DNA of 64,000 nucleotides, from NCBI GenBank assembly GCA_029553475.1, contig JAKPKV010000114.1:186001-250000 (forward strand), in the 5' to 3' direction. Positions within the stretch are counted from its first letter, which is position 1; each line of letters opens with the position of its first letter. Below, piece after piece: positions 18,517 to 28,036 of this stretch. A model generated the notes under the pieces. That model was not told the origin of the DNA and ran no database searches. It saw nothing but the letters and a program-made list of their open reading frames with translations. The DNA comes from Armatimonadota bacterium (GTDB taxonomy: Bacteria > Armatimonadota > Hebobacteria > CAIYQO01). A program made the translations under genes and the position numbers.

Positions 18517-18714
18517 CGCCGGCTCCTTTCACGGGTACAGGGTACGTGCAGCATACCAATTGCAGCATGCCCTGACAAGAGGACGCGCAAACGAGGGCCG
18601 CGTCATGGGTGGGGCGGGGCGTGCCAGCCGGCGCGCGCCCCGGATGGGGGGAGCGGAAAGGCCGCGCGGGGAGCCGGGGGCGGGCTCCCCGCGCGGTCAA
18701 GGGGAGGACGCGGG

Positions 18715-19959
18715 TCAGTCGAAGAGCACGCCGGCGAGGCCGTTCCAGGCGGTGGCGGTGGGCACCGACTGCCGGATGGTGATGACCTCGCCGATGGCGT
18801 TCGCCTGGAAGGTCAGGCGCGTCCACGGGACCTGCCCATCGGTCGGATACGCGGCCGTGGAGGCCTTGAGCGTCATGGCGTTGTCGAACACCTCGTATTT
18901 GAAGGACTGCGGCGTGACGGTTGCGGTGGTGCCCCCGATCAGCGTGATGGTATGCACCGCGGTATCCTTCATCGTCAACAGGACTTCGAACCCCTGGGTG
19001 TTCTGCGTCGGCTTCATGTAGTAGCGCGAGCAGTTGCCAGTGGGATACTTCACCCCATTGCCCCGGTAGGGAGAGACTTTCACGCTGTCATTATAGGACA
19101 CCCAGAAAAATTTTCCGGTCTGGCCGTAGTCCGTGTCATGGTAGTACGGGCCGCCGGAGGCATTATACGCGGTGATGCGGAAGGTGGCGTAGGTGGGCGC
19201 ACTGGTGATCATCGAGCCGGGGTCGGAGGCCTTCAGGATATGCCAGTACCCCTCTTTGCCGTACAGGGAGAGGTCCAGCGCATAATACGTGTTGGCGCCC
19301 TCGAGATAGCTAATGCCGGCATCGTTGCCGTCAAAGCAGGTGGCCGGCTGCGCCACCCACCAGGGGGGCACGTTCTGGCCCACGACGACCCATCCCTTCT
19401 TCCCCGCCAGCGCGAAGGTGTCGCTGCCGGGCACCGCCGCGTATTCCACGTGGCCGTCGAGGAAGCTGAAGACGCTGCCGCCGTTGTGCCGGGCGTCCAC
19501 GTCCAGCCCCGGCGATTGCAGCAGGCGCAGGTAGGCGCCCGGATTGTCCACCTTCGGGTTGACGACGCGGTCGGCGAGGATCAGCGTCAGGTCCGGCTTC
19601 GGCAGGTCGCCCAGCGCCATGCCGCACAGCGACTGGTTGAAGGCATATTCCGGATTGGTGTTCGTGCCGGTGCCCACGCCGGTGGGACAGTCGTAGATCG
19701 TCGGCTCATTATAGTCCTTCAGCAGCGACGACCAGGCGGTGGTGCCGGTATCCGGGGGCAGCAACTCGTCGTTGTCCTGGATATACATGCTCAAGGCGAT
19801 GGCGATCTGCCGCTGATTGTTGATACAGGAGTTGGTGCGCGCTTTTTCGCGCGCCTTGGCAAACACGGGGAAGAGGATGGCCGCCAGGATCGCAATGATG
19901 GCGATCACGACCAAAAGCTCGATGAGGGTGAACCCTCGCGGATATCGCAGGGTACGCAT
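18715..19959 (-). CDS. Prepilin-type N-terminal domain protein (H-x9-DG family)
   Basis: 414 residues with leader [23 protein letters not shown], then [17 protein letters not shown]. An H-x9-DG motif is at [17 protein letters not shown] near residue 155. Residues 190-414 form a Tyr- and Thr-rich beta-type region that ends [10 protein letters not shown]. The same LFD ending occurs in the proteins at 6250 and 28,037, so these share a related C-terminal module. It is probably surface exposed. Confidence 0.88.
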   Translation of the reverse strand: MRTLRYPRGFTLIELLVVIAIIAILAAILFPVFAKAREKARTNSCINNQRQIAIALSMYIQDNDELLPPDTGTTAWSSLLKDYNEPTIYDCPTGVGTGTNTNPEYAFNQSLCGMALGDLPKPDLTLILADRVVNPKVDNPGAYLRLLQSPGLDVDARHNGGSVFSFLDGHVEYAAVPGSDTFALAGKKGWVVVGQNVPPWWVAQPATCFDGNDAGISYLEGANTYYALDLSLYGKEGYWHILKASDPGSMITSAPTYATFRITAYNASGGPYYHDTDYGQTGKFFWVSYNDSVKVSPYRGNGVKYPTGNCSRYYMKPTQNTQGFEVLLTMKDTAVHTITLIGGTTATVTPQSFKYEVFDNAMTLKASTAAYPTDGQVPWTRLTFQANAIGEVITIRQSVPTATAWNGLAGVLFD

Positions 19960-20019
19960 GATGTCTTACCTCCGCTATGTACAGATGCACGCAGGGCACG
20001 GTGCCCGCGCACGAGGGGC

Positions 20020-21273
20020 TTATTGCGCGACGCCGCCCCAGATTTCCACTTCGGTGATGGTGGCGATGCAGGCGTCCGCCCCGTCGTCCGTCGTGTGGCC
20101 CATGCGCACGGCGATGTCGGCAAAGGCGCCGGAGAGCGGAATCTCCACGTCATACCAGGCGAAATTGTCCTGGTTGGCCGAGACCGTCGGCGTGAAGCTG
20201 GCGAGGACGATCCACGGGTTGCCCGCGACGAACGCCGTGCCGCCGCCGCTCACCACGCGGCCGATCACCTCGACGGGCTGCACGGTATTCCAGCGACCGA
20301 CCCAATTGCTGTTGCCCATCTGGAAGCGCATCTTCGTCGGGATGAAGGCCGGCGTCAGCCCCGCCCACCCGGACACCATCTGCGGGGTGTTGATCGCCGC
20401 GGTGCCGGCGGCATTGGGGATGGTGCCCGCGTTGGAGATATCCGGGTGGCGGCCGGAGCACGAGGGATTGGCGGTGGACGGCCACGGGGTGACCTGGCCG
20501 TCCAGCAGCGCCCCGCGCAATGGCGTCACGCCGCCGCTCATATACCACTGGTAGTTGTAAAATGTGCCGGCGGTGAGCCCCTGGCCGGCCTTGACCACCC
20601 ACCAGGCGGAATTCGCGCCGCCGCTGGGGTCGGTGGCGTCAATTTTCCACTCCGCCTGGCCGACCAGCGCGACGGCGGTGATGCCGGCGGCGTACAACTG
20701 GGTGGAGAGGGTCTGCCCGGACTTGACGGTGATATTCTTCACCGAGCCGTCGGCGGTGGCGATCACCACGCTGTTATTATGGCGGGCGTCCAGCACGGTA
20801 TTGAGGTAGTTGGCGGCGTTCGGGTTCACCCCGGTGAAGTCGCACTTGCCGGTGATGCCGGCTTTCTTCAGGTCGGCGAGGAGCAGCATGGTGGTGGGCG
20901 ACTTGATGGTGCCTTCCGGCACGCCGTAGAGCAGGCTGTTCATGGCGTATTCCGGCGCATTATTCGTGCCGGTGCCGGTGAGCGTCGGACAGTCGTAGAT
21001 GCCGGGGCCGTTGTAGGTGACCAGCTTCGACGCCCAGGCGTTGTTGCCCGGATCGAAGAACTTCTCCTGGTTGTCCTGGGTATACATCTGGATCGCCAGC
21101 GCGATCTGGCGCTGGTTGTTCAGGCAGGTGTTCTGCCGGGCCTTTTCGCGGGCGCGGGCGAACACGGGGAAGAGAATGGCGGCGAGGATCGCGATGATGG
21201 CGATCACCACCAGCAGTTCGATGAGGGTGAAGCCCGCGCGGCGGCGGGTCCCCCTGCTCCGCAGATGAGACAT
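20020..21273 (-). CDS. Prepilin-type N-terminal domain protein (H-x9-DG-like family)
   Basis: 417 residues with leader [23 protein letters not shown] and [17 protein letters not shown]. The H-x9-DG-like motif is [17 protein letters not shown] near residue 165. The C-terminal region ends [10 protein letters not shown], a carbohydrate-binding-module-like ending different from that of the 18,715 gene. The gene is preceded by a strong minus-strand promoter at 21,351-21,380 within a repeated palindromic element. The upstream sequence TGAAAGGAGTG is a good ribosome binding site for the start at 21273. Confidence 0.88.
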   Translation of the reverse strand: MSHLRSRGTRRRAGFTLIELLVVIAIIAILAAILFPVFARAREKARQNTCLNNQRQIALAIQMYTQDNQEKFFDPGNNAWASKLVTYNGPGIYDCPTLTGTGTNNAPEYAMNSLLYGVPEGTIKSPTTMLLLADLKKAGITGKCDFTGVNPNAANYLNTVLDARHNNSVVIATADGSVKNITVKSGQTLSTQLYAAGITAVALVGQAEWKIDATDPSGGANSAWWVVKAGQGLTAGTFYNYQWYMSGGVTPLRGALLDGQVTPWPSTANPSCSGRHPDISNAGTIPNAAGTAAINTPQMVSGWAGLTPAFIPTKMRFQMGNSNWVGRWNTVQPVEVIGRVVSGGGTAFVAGNPWIVLASFTPTVSANQDNFAWYDVEIPLSGAFADIAVRMGHTTDDGADACIATITEVEIWGGVAQ

Positions 21274-21329
21274 ACGCGTACACTCCTTTCAAAAAAGCAC
21301 GCAGCATGGCCAACGCCACAGGTTCCGAA

Positions 21330-21540
21330 AATCGCGCGTTTCCGGAAATTAGTCTACACGGCAGGGACCTTTTTTGTCAAGAATCGGGAGCCTTTGCCCC
21401 CCAATGCCCCCAGTAACGCCCCAGCACAGCAGCCCTCGGAGGCACAGGGTGCCCCATTCGAGCCCGGAGAAGCGCCCGGCGGCACGGTTGGTCGTCTGCT
21501 GACTTCAGAAAACGCGCGATTTTCGGAAGCCGCGGCGCGG
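21330..21540. repeat. About 210-bp palindromic regulatory element, copy 2
   Basis: It matches copy 1 (5985-6206) in its end palindromes, the TTTTTTGTCAAG block, a CAGCAGCCCTCGG segment and a CTGCTG-CTTC segment. The central hairpin is GGCAC-AGG-GTGCC here and GGGGGCA-AAA-TGCCCCC in copy 1. The bases differ but the pairing is kept. Confidence 0.6.
21351..21380 (-). promoter_or_regulatory. Promoter of the 20,020-21,273 prepilin gene
   Basis: On the minus strand, TTGACA (21375-21380) and TAGACT (21351-21356) are 18 bp apart. The start site would be about 70 nt upstream of the gene. The palindrome TTCCGAAAAT-n-GTTTCCGGAA at 21,333-21,350 overlaps the predicted start site, so it is a candidate operator. 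Confidence 0.65.
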
Positions 21541-21577
21541 GCGCAGACAGTCGCCATCTCCCCAAGGGCGAGCCCCT

Positions 21578-21711
21578 GGGCGGGCGAGCGTCCCCGCGAG
21601 CCGACTCCGGGGGGAAGTGATCGTCTGTCGTGTTCGATAGCAAGACTATCTCGTGAACACGACGGATAAGACTTCCCCCCGGAGTCGGCTCGCGGGGACG
21701 CTCGCCCGCCC
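21578..21711. repeat. Perfect 41-bp inverted repeat forming a giant hairpin (MITE-like)
   Basis: The arm 21578-21618 is an exact reverse complement of 21671-21711. Inside it, GTCGTGTTC pairs with GAACACGAC, and GATAG with CTATC. The outer end CGCGGGGACGCTCGCCCGCC also occurs alone at 24,803-24,822. No open frame spans it. Confidence 0.8.
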
Positions 21712-21760
21712 ATTTTGCGCTCGCGAGGACGCTCGCCTGCCGAGGAGAGGGCCGGGGAGG

Positions 21761-21891
21761 CATATGCGTCACGATAGGGTTCGCGTATCCTTACGTACTC
21801 ATACTCGAACTCGGAATCAGCTACGTGCGGACAGGATGTCCGCGCTCCGATAGGCACGAGTACGAGCGCTGACGCGCTGATGACGCGTATG
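21761..21891. repeat. MITE-like element with CATATGCG ends, copy 1
   Basis: The ends CATATGCGTCA and TGACGCGTATG are inverted. The interior holds CTCATACTCGAACTCGG and, toward the other end, GCACGAGTACGAGC. A related element lies at 33,003-33,146. The rest of the gap to the gene at 22,210 contains a possible -10 (TATACT, 21,934-21,939) and a very GC-rich leader, but no Mg riboswitch that I can recognise. Confidence 0.55.
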
Positions 21892-22209
21892 AGGATGAGG
21901 ATGGGGACGACGTTTTCGCCGCCGCGCGTTCATGGTATACTGACACGGCGCCGGCACCCCCGCGATCTCGCCGGCGCGTTCGCCCGGTGCGAGCCGGCGG
22001 TCAACCTGGCCGCCGCGGGGGCCGCGGATGGCGTGCGCACGTCGCGCACGCGCGTTCCCCGCGGCCCCGTGGAACCCGATGGACGAGAGTTGTCGTAGAC
22101 AATATTACCCGACACGGGGTGCGGCGGCCCTGCCGCCGGAGTGATCCGCTCGCGCCGGCCCACCCCATGACGGCGCCGCCCCGGCGGGCGGCGTGGAGGG
22201 AGGTGGGCT

Positions 22210-23988
22210 GTGCTCTTCCTGGCGCACATCCTCAACCGGCCGGTGCGCGACGCCGCCGGCGCCCGGCTGGGCTGGGTGGAGGACCTGGTCCTCACCGGCC
22301 TGGAGCTGTTTCCGCGCATCGAATACCTCGTGCTCGCGCGCCGCGGGCGCGGGGCCGTCTTCGTGCCCTGGGATGCCGTGGACGAGATCAACGGCGCGCT
22401 GCGCCTGGCGGCGGAGCGCGAGGCGCTCGCCACCGTGCCGGTGGACCCCGATGCCATCTTCCTCCGCCGCGACATCCTGGATAAGCAGGTGGTGGATATC
22501 AACGGCCGCCGGGTGGTGCGCGTGAACGACCTGCAGCTCGCCACCCTCAACAACGAGCTGCGGCTCATCGGCGCCGATATCGGCGTGGGCGGGCTGCTGC
22601 GCCGGTTGAACCTGGAAGGGCCGGTGCGCGGGGCGCTGCGCCGCCTGAACGGCCGCCTGCCGGAGCGCGTGATCCCCTGGAACTACGTGGAGGGGCTGGA
22701 AACGGAGTGGGCGTCCGTGCGGCTGAATGTCTCGCACCGCCGCCTGCACGAGCTGCCCCCCACGGACATCGCGGACATTCTCCAGCAGCTGCAACCCTTC
22801 GACCGCGAGGAGCTGGCGCGCGCCATTGACGACGAGACGCTGGCCGATACCCTGCCCTACCTGGAAGAGGCGATGCAGGCGGCGCTGCTGCGCGCGATGG
22901 GCGACGACCGCGCGTCCGATATCGTGGAGATGATGCCGCCGGACGACGCCGCCGACGCGCTGGGCGAGCTGACCGACGCGCAGGCGGAGCGCATCCTGCA
23001 CCTGATGGAGCCGGCGGACGCCGAGGACGTGCGCGCGCTGCTGCGCTACGACGAGGATACCGCCGGCGGGTTGATGACCACCGAGTTCATCGCGCTGCCG
23101 GAGGCGATGACCGCCGCCGCGGCGATCGCCGCGCTGCGCCACCTCGCCCCCGAGGACGCGGAAACGATCTACTATATCTACGTCACCGACGCGGCGGGCC
23201 GCCTGCGCGGGGTGCTCTCGCTGCGCGACCTGCTCACCGCCGCCGAGGAGACGCCCGTGGGCGCCATCATGCGCGGCGAGGTGGTGAGCGCGCGGGTGGG
23301 GGACGACCAGGAGACGGTGGCGCATCTCTTCACCCGCTATCACCTGCTGGCGCTGCCGGTGGTGGATGACGAGGAGGTGCTGCGCGGCATCGTCACCGTG
23401 GACGATGCGCTGGACGTGCTGCACGAGGAAGCCGAGGAAGACCTCTCGCGGGCGGCGGGCGCGGTGGAGGAGAGCGCGGTGCTCGCCTCCCCGTGGGCGC
23501 TCTCGGCGCTGCGCCTGCCCTGGCTGCTGGGCACGGCGGCCGCCGGCCTGCTGGTGGCGCTGTACCTGCAGCTCTACCGGGAAGCGCCGGAGCGGCTCAC
23601 CTCGCTGCTGGTGCTGCTGCCGCTGGTGCTGCTGCTCGGCGTGCAGCTCGGCGGCCAGGGCGCGGCGGTCACCCAGGTCGCGCTGGCCGAAGAGGCGACG
23701 GTGGGCGAGATCCTGCGCGGGCACCTGCGCCGCCTGTGGCCCGTGGGCCTCGGGCTCAGCGTGCTGGCGGCGCTGCTCGGCGCGGTCTACGCGTGGCTGG
23801 GCGCGCGGGCGCATCCGGGGCCGGTGGGCGCGGTCATCGCGCTGGCGCTGGTGCTGGAGATGCTGGTGGGCAGCCTGCTGCCGCTCCTCCTCCATCGCCT
23901 GCGCTGGGATCCCGTGCTCGTCAGCCGCCCCGCCCTCGCCGTGCTCGCGCTGCTGCTGGGGGTGCCGCTGCTGGCGTGGGCGCTGTGA
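22210..23988 (+). CDS. MgtE-like transporter with N-terminal PRC-barrel
   Basis: 592 residues from a GTG preceded by GGAGGTGG. Residues 1-75 look like a PRC barrel (VRDAAGARLGWVEDLVLTG). Residues about 175-300 are the helical MgtE N-domain (LPPTDIADILQQLQPFDREE, MPPDDAADALGEL), and two CBS domains follow to about residue 410. Five hydrophobic helices end the protein. In the first pore segment the usual GGN-x-G-x-Q reads GVQLGGQG. In the last helix the family's Mg-binding Asp is replaced by Leu/Ala (LAVLALLLG). The protein may be a divergent or non-magnesium transporter, or a sensor. Confidence 0.8.
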   Translation: MLFLAHILNRPVRDAAGARLGWVEDLVLTGLELFPRIEYLVLARRGRGAVFVPWDAVDEINGALRLAAEREALATVPVDPDAIFLRRDILDKQVVDINGRRVVRVNDLQLATLNNELRLIGADIGVGGLLRRLNLEGPVRGALRRLNGRLPERVIPWNYVEGLETEWASVRLNVSHRRLHELPPTDIADILQQLQPFDREELARAIDDETLADTLPYLEEAMQAALLRAMGDDRASDIVEMMPPDDAADALGELTDAQAERILHLMEPADAEDVRALLRYDEDTAGGLMTTEFIALPEAMTAAAAIAALRHLAPEDAETIYYIYVTDAAGRLRGVLSLRDLLTAAEETPVGAIMRGEVVSARVGDDQETVAHLFTRYHLLALPVVDDEEVLRGIVTVDDALDVLHEEAEEDLSRAAGAVEESAVLASPWALSALRLPWLLGTAAAGLLVALYLQLYREAPERLTSLLVLLPLVLLLGVQLGGQGAAVTQVALAEEATVGEILRGHLRRLWPVGLGLSVLAALLGAVYAWLGARAHPGPVGAVIALALVLEMLVGSLLPLLLHRLRWDPVLVSRPALAVLALLLGVPLLAWAL

Positions 23989-23992
23989 CGGC

Positions 23993-24736
23993 TCACTCCA
24001 GCAGGCCGTGGTCTTTCACGCTCGCCCGGTAGGCCCGCGCGATTTTACGGGCCAGCAGCGGGCCGGCGGTGTTCCAGCGGATGTTGAGACGCGGGATGAG
24101 GAAGGGATCGGTCTCGCTGACGAGGGCGCCCAGCCGGGTGGTGGTGGCATAGCGGTAGCCGGCCTCGGCGACGGCGTCGCGCACCCGCGCGTCCACCTCG
24201 CCGTAGGGGTAGGAAAAGCCGAGCACGGGCCCCCCCAGCAGGTCTTCCAGCAGGTGTTTTGACGAGCGCACCTCATCCACCAGCTTCTCGTCGGAGAGCG
24301 TGGTCAGCCGCGGGTGGGTCATGGTGTGCGAGCCGATCTCCACGCCGGCGGCGGCCGCCGCTTTCAGGTCGTCCAGCGTCATCATCGGCTCGGTGCGATC
24401 GCCCCGCGCTTCGTCCCAGGCGTTCGTCTTGCCGATCGCGCCCACCACCACGAAGATCGTCGCCGGCACGCGCAGCGCCTGCAGGATGGGGCAGGCGAAA
24501 CGCCGCACGGAAGAGTAGCCGTCGTCGAAGGTGACGCAAAAGCGCCCGGCGGTGTGCTCGGTGGCGGCCATCTCCCGCGCCAGCGACACCGGCCGGTAGC
24601 CCTGTCCCAGCAGATCGCGCATCTGCCAGCGCAGCAGCGCCGGCAGCACGTACTGCCCCCGCACGGTGGAGCGCGCCAGCGGGCTCCCGATACGGTGGTA
24701 GAGCAAGACCAGCGATGGATGGGTGATGAGACTCAT
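23993..24736 (-). CDS. Polysaccharide deacetylase (NodB-homology, CE4) protein
   Basis: 247 residues. Motif 1 is TFDDGYSS near residue 70, with the catalytic base and metal Asp. Motif 2 is SHTMTHPRLT near residue 135, with the two metal His. FSYPYGEVD is the third motif. No signal peptide is visible, although the N-terminus VLLYHRI is typical of the family. The enzyme would remove N- or O-acetyl groups from a polysaccharide or peptidoglycan. It converges with the MgtE-like gene, 4 nt apart. Confidence 0.9.
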   Translation of the reverse strand: MSLITHPSLVLLYHRIGSPLARSTVRGQYVLPALLRWQMRDLLGQGYRPVSLAREMAATEHTAGRFCVTFDDGYSSVRRFACPILQALRVPATIFVVVGAIGKTNAWDEARGDRTEPMMTLDDLKAAAAAGVEIGSHTMTHPRLTTLSDEKLVDEVRSSKHLLEDLLGGPVLGFSYPYGEVDARVRDAVAEAGYRYATTTRLGALVSETDPFLIPRLNIRWNTAGPLLARKIARAYRASVKDHGLLE

Positions 24737-24849
24737 CGGCGTTCGTCACCGTGTACCGGGGAGGGCCGGCCCCGATGTCTTGTGCGGAGTGCAACGATGG
24801 CGCGCGGGGACGCTCGCCCGCCCGCTTTCGTGCAACGCCGCGGCCCCGG

Positions 24850-26547
24850 TTACCCTTTCATCTTCTGCTCGATCTTCGCCCAGGTGTCGCGCAGCGTCAC
24901 CGTGCGGGTGAAGACCGGGCGGCCGGGGGCGGTGTCGGGGTCTACGCAGAAGTAGCCCAGGCGCTCGAACTGAAAACGCGCCCCGGCGGGGGCGTCGGCG
25001 ATGCTCGGCTCCACGTAGCCGGTGAGCACCTCCAGCGAGTTCGGGTTCAGGTTGGCGGTGAAGTCCTGGCCGATGGGCACGTCGTCCGGGTTCGGCTTCA
25101 GGAAGAGGTGGTCGTACAGGCGCACCTCGGCGGGCACGGCGTGGGCGGCGGACACCCAGTGCAGGGTGGCCTTCACCTTACGGCCGTCGGGGGCGTCGCC
25201 GCCCCTCGTCGCCGGGTCGTAGGTGCAGCGCAGCTCGGCGATCTCGCCGCGCTCGTCCTTCACCACTTCCCGGCAGGTGATGAAGTAGGCGTAGCGCAGC
25301 CGCACCTCGCGGCCGGGGGCCAGCCGGTAGAATTTCGGCGGCGGGTCCTCGCGAAAATCGTCGCGCTCGATGTAGAGTTCGCGGCTGAAGGGCACCGGGC
25401 GCGCCCCGGCGGACGGATCCTCCGGGTTGTTCACCGCCGGCATCTCCTCCACCTGGCCCGCCGGGTAGTTGGTGATGACCACTTTGAGGGGGCGCACGAC
25501 CGCCATCGCGCGCTGACTCGTCCTGTTCAGGTCGTCGCGCAGGCAGTCTTCCAGCACGGCGATGTCCACCACGCTGTCAATCTTCGTCACGCCGATCTTG
25601 GCGCAGAACTCGCGGATGGCCGACGGCGTGTAGCCGCGGCGGCGCATCCCCGCCAGCGTCGGCAGGCGCGGGTCGTCAAAACCCCGCACGTGGCCGCCCT
25701 TCACCAGCACCAGCAGACGGCGCTTGCTCATCACCGTGTAGGTGAGGTTGAGGCGCGCGAACTCGAGCTGCCGCGGGTGATAGATGCCCAGCGCGTCGAG
25801 GAACCAATCGTACAGCGGGCGGTGGATTTCGTACTCCAGCGAGCAGAGCGAGTGGGTGATGCCCTCGATGGAGTCCTCCAGCCCGTGCGCCCAGTCGTAC
25901 ATCGGGTAGATGCACCACGCGTCCCCCTGGCGGTGGTGCGCCTGGTGCAGGATGCGGTACATCACCGGGTCGCGCAGGTTCAGGTTGCCGGAGGCCATGT
26001 CAATCTTCGCCCGCAGCGTGCGGCTGCCGTCGGGGAATTCTCCCGCGCGCATCCGCGCGAAGAGATCGAGGTTCTCCGCCACTGTGCGGGTGCGATAGGG
26101 GCTGGGCGCCCCCGGCTCGGTGAGGGTGCCGCGCGTGCGCGCCACTTCTTCCGCCGAGAGGTCGCAGACGTAGGCCTTGCCCTTCGTGATCAGGTCCACC
26201 GCCCACTCGTACATCTGCGCAAAATAGTCGGAGGCGTAGAAGATGCGGTCTTCGAAATCGGCGCCCACCCAGCGCACGTCCGCGATGATGGCGTCCACGT
26301 ACTCCTGCTCTTCCTTGGCCGGGTTGGTGTCATCGAAGCGCAGGTTGAATTTGCCGTTGAAGTCGCGCGCGATGCCGTAGTCAATCCACAGCGCCTTGGC
26401 GTGGCCGATATGCAGGTAGGCGTTCGGCTCGGGCGGGAAGCGCGTGTGCACGCGGTCAAAGCGCCCGCTGCGCAGGTCGTCCCGCACCGCCTCGCGGATG
26501 AAGTCGGCCCGGATCGCTTCACTCGGATTACTGCTCGGTGTCTCCAT
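24850..26547 (-). CDS. glnS: Glutaminyl-tRNA synthetase
   Basis: 565 residues, the normal length for GlnRS. The class I signature HIGH is present in [15 protein letters not shown] near residue 47, and the KMSKS-type loop is VMSKRRL near residue 275. The tRNA-contact and anticodon-binding beta-barrel regions follow. The protein charges tRNA-Gln with glutamine in the cytoplasm. A bacterium with GlnRS may not need the GatCAB transamidation route for Gln. The start [10 protein letters not shown] is short and acidic before the conserved core, as usual. Confidence 0.96.
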   Translation of the reverse strand: METPSSNPSEAIRADFIREAVRDDLRSGRFDRVHTRFPPEPNAYLHIGHAKALWIDYGIARDFNGKFNLRFDDTNPAKEEQEYVDAIIADVRWVGADFEDRIFYASDYFAQMYEWAVDLITKGKAYVCDLSAEEVARTRGTLTEPGAPSPYRTRTVAENLDLFARMRAGEFPDGSRTLRAKIDMASGNLNLRDPVMYRILHQAHHRQGDAWCIYPMYDWAHGLEDSIEGITHSLCSLEYEIHRPLYDWFLDALGIYHPRQLEFARLNLTYTVMSKRRLLVLVKGGHVRGFDDPRLPTLAGMRRRGYTPSAIREFCAKIGVTKIDSVVDIAVLEDCLRDDLNRTSQRAMAVVRPLKVVITNYPAGQVEEMPAVNNPEDPSAGARPVPFSRELYIERDDFREDPPPKFYRLAPGREVRLRYAYFITCREVVKDERGEIAELRCTYDPATRGGDAPDGRKVKATLHWVSAAHAVPAEVRLYDHLFLKPNPDDVPIGQDFTANLNPNSLEVLTGYVEPSIADAPAGARFQFERLGYFCVDPDTAPGRPVFTRTVTLRDTWAKIEQKMKG

Positions 26548-26664
26548 CGCTCACTCCGCCGGCACGGCTGCCCCGCGCTCGTGGGACGCCGGGTGCCCGG
26601 TCCCGTCATTGTGCCACACGGCGGGGTTGGGGTCAAGGAAAACGCGCCGCCAATACGGCGGTGA

Positions 26665-27795
26665 TTATCGCGGGGCGGGACCGGTGGTCTGGCGCACCAT
26701 CAGCGTGGTGGTGAAGCTGAAGGATTCAACGCCATCGTGTGCTTCCCCGGTGAGCGTGTCCATCAGCAGCGCGCCGGCGCGTTCGCCGATCGCGCGCAGC
26801 GGCAGGCGGATGCTGGTGAGACGGTTACGGCCCATGTCATCGGGGAAGGCGTGCGTGTCATCATGCCCGATCACGCTGATGCGCTCGGGGACCGCGATGC
26901 CGGCTCGCGCCAACTGGCGGCACAGGTGAATGGCGCAGGCGTCATTCCAGCCGAGGAAGGCCGTCACCTCGGGGTGGGCGTCAAGAAAGGCGGCCAGCGA
27001 CGTCTCGCTGTCCTGTGACGGCAGGGTATACACCGGCTCCGGCGGGTCCATCACGGTGCCCGCGTCCATCCACGGGATATTGACGTAGAGCAGGCTGAGA
27101 TGGAGCGCGGGGTCGAGGCCATGCCGCCGCAGCGCGGTCGCGACGCCATGCAGACGGGCTTCGGCCAGGCTGACGGCATGCATCGGCACCAGGTGCACCA
27201 GATGCCGATGTCCCAGTGCCAGCAGGTGCTCCGCCGCGTCCTCGGCGCCCGCGTCCTCGGTGGCCAGCACCGCGGGGATCATGTCATACGGGTAGAGCAC
27301 GGAGACGATGGGACGCTGCGCGAAACCGGGTTCCTCGCGCAACTGGGTGATGATCGTCTGTCCCACGGTGCCGATTGTTTGGAAGAGGATCAGGCCGTCA
27401 ATATCGCCGTGCTGCACCGTGGCGGGGAGGGTGAGGCGTAGCTGCTCTGGCGGTCGGCGATTCTCGACCGAAATGATGAGCAGGTTGAAGCCGGTGCCCC
27501 GCAGTGCGTCGCAAATGCCGATGAAGACCTCCAGGAAGTAGGCCGAGGAGGAGAAATCTTCCGGAATCGACAGGCCGACGACGCGGTTGAGCGCCGTGTG
27601 CCGGGACTTCATCAGCGCCAGCCGCCGCGCGGCGTGGTGGAGCTCCGGGCGGTAGCCCAGGATGTCCGCCGTGGCGCGCACGTGCGCGGCGGTGGCCGCC
27701 TGGATGCGCGGATCACCGTTCAGCACCATCGAGACGGTGGATTTGCTGAATCCACTGGCGCGCGCGATATCACGGATGGTGACCGGTTTCTTCAT
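26665..27795 (-). CDS. LacI-family transcriptional regulator
   Basis: 376 residues from the ATG at 27795; an upstream in-frame extension is ignored because the helix-turn-helix must be N-terminal. Residues 3-26 form that DNA-binding domain (VTIRDIARASGFSKSTVSMV). A periplasmic-binding-protein-like sugar-sensing domain follows, with typical segments LGWNDACAIHLCRQL and ISVIGHDDTHA. It is probably a repressor released by a sugar. A perfect 20-bp palindrome stands 96 nt upstream and a second, degenerate copy overlaps the divergent promoter. It therefore likely controls both itself and the neighbouring prepilin and giant-secreted-protein genes. Confidence 0.92.
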   Translation of the reverse strand: MKKPVTIRDIARASGFSKSTVSMVLNGDPRIQAATAAHVRATADILGYRPELHHAARRLALMKSRHTALNRVVGLSIPEDFSSSAYFLEVFIGICDALRGTGFNLLIISVENRRPPEQLRLTLPATVQHGDIDGLILFQTIGTVGQTIITQLREEPGFAQRPIVSVLYPYDMIPAVLATEDAGAEDAAEHLLALGHRHLVHLVPMHAVSLAEARLHGVATALRRHGLDPALHLSLLYVNIPWMDAGTVMDPPEPVYTLPSQDSETSLAAFLDAHPEVTAFLGWNDACAIHLCRQLARAGIAVPERISVIGHDDTHAFPDDMGRNRLTSIRLPLRAIGERAGALLMDTLTGEAHDGVESFSFTTTLMVRQTTGPAPR

Positions 27796-27840
27796 CGCTC
27801 GAATTCCCGGTAGACGTCGCCATGCGGGGCATGCCTTGAT

Positions 27841-27910
27841 AGCGTATGGGATTATCCCCGGTCTGTCAATGTGAGCACTTCGCGGCAAGGCAAGTGGACC
27901 GGTCCACTTG
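27841..27910 (-). promoter_or_regulatory. lacI-type gene promoter and upstream operator
   Basis: On the minus strand, TTGACA (27864-27869) and TACGCT (27841-27846) are 17 bp apart. The perfect palindrome CAAGTGGACCGGTCCACTTG (27891-27910) lies just upstream of the -35. It has the CG-centred form typical of LacI-family operators. Confidence 0.75.
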
Positions 27911-27949
27911 CCGGGCGTATACAGCGTGTGTGATCGCCTCTTGAGTGTA

Positions 27950-27996
27950 TTGACAGATCGCATTTTTCAGTATACCATAGAATTGGACCGGTTCAA
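27950..27996 (+). promoter_or_regulatory. Divergent promoter with LacI-type operator at the start site
   Basis: TTGACA (27950-27955) and TACCAT (27973-27978) are 17 bp apart on the plus strand. TTGGACCGGTTCAA (27983-27996) shares the GGACCGG core with the perfect operator at 27,891 and sits where transcription would begin. This is the classical position for repression of the gene at 28,037. Confidence 0.75.
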
Positions 27997-28036
27997 AAGC
28001 CTCCGGTTACTTCTTGTCCTTAGGGAGTAGTACACC

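Noticed and set aside
17611-21669. Very long plus-strand open frame opposite the three prepilin genes
   Set aside because: It is the complement of three well-supported genes, is full of low-complexity Arg/Gly/His, and reflects stop-poor high-GC DNA.
21892-22209. Mg-sensing riboswitch (M-box) upstream of the MgtE-like gene
   Set aside because: The leader is GC-rich but I could not match the conserved M-box sequence blocks.
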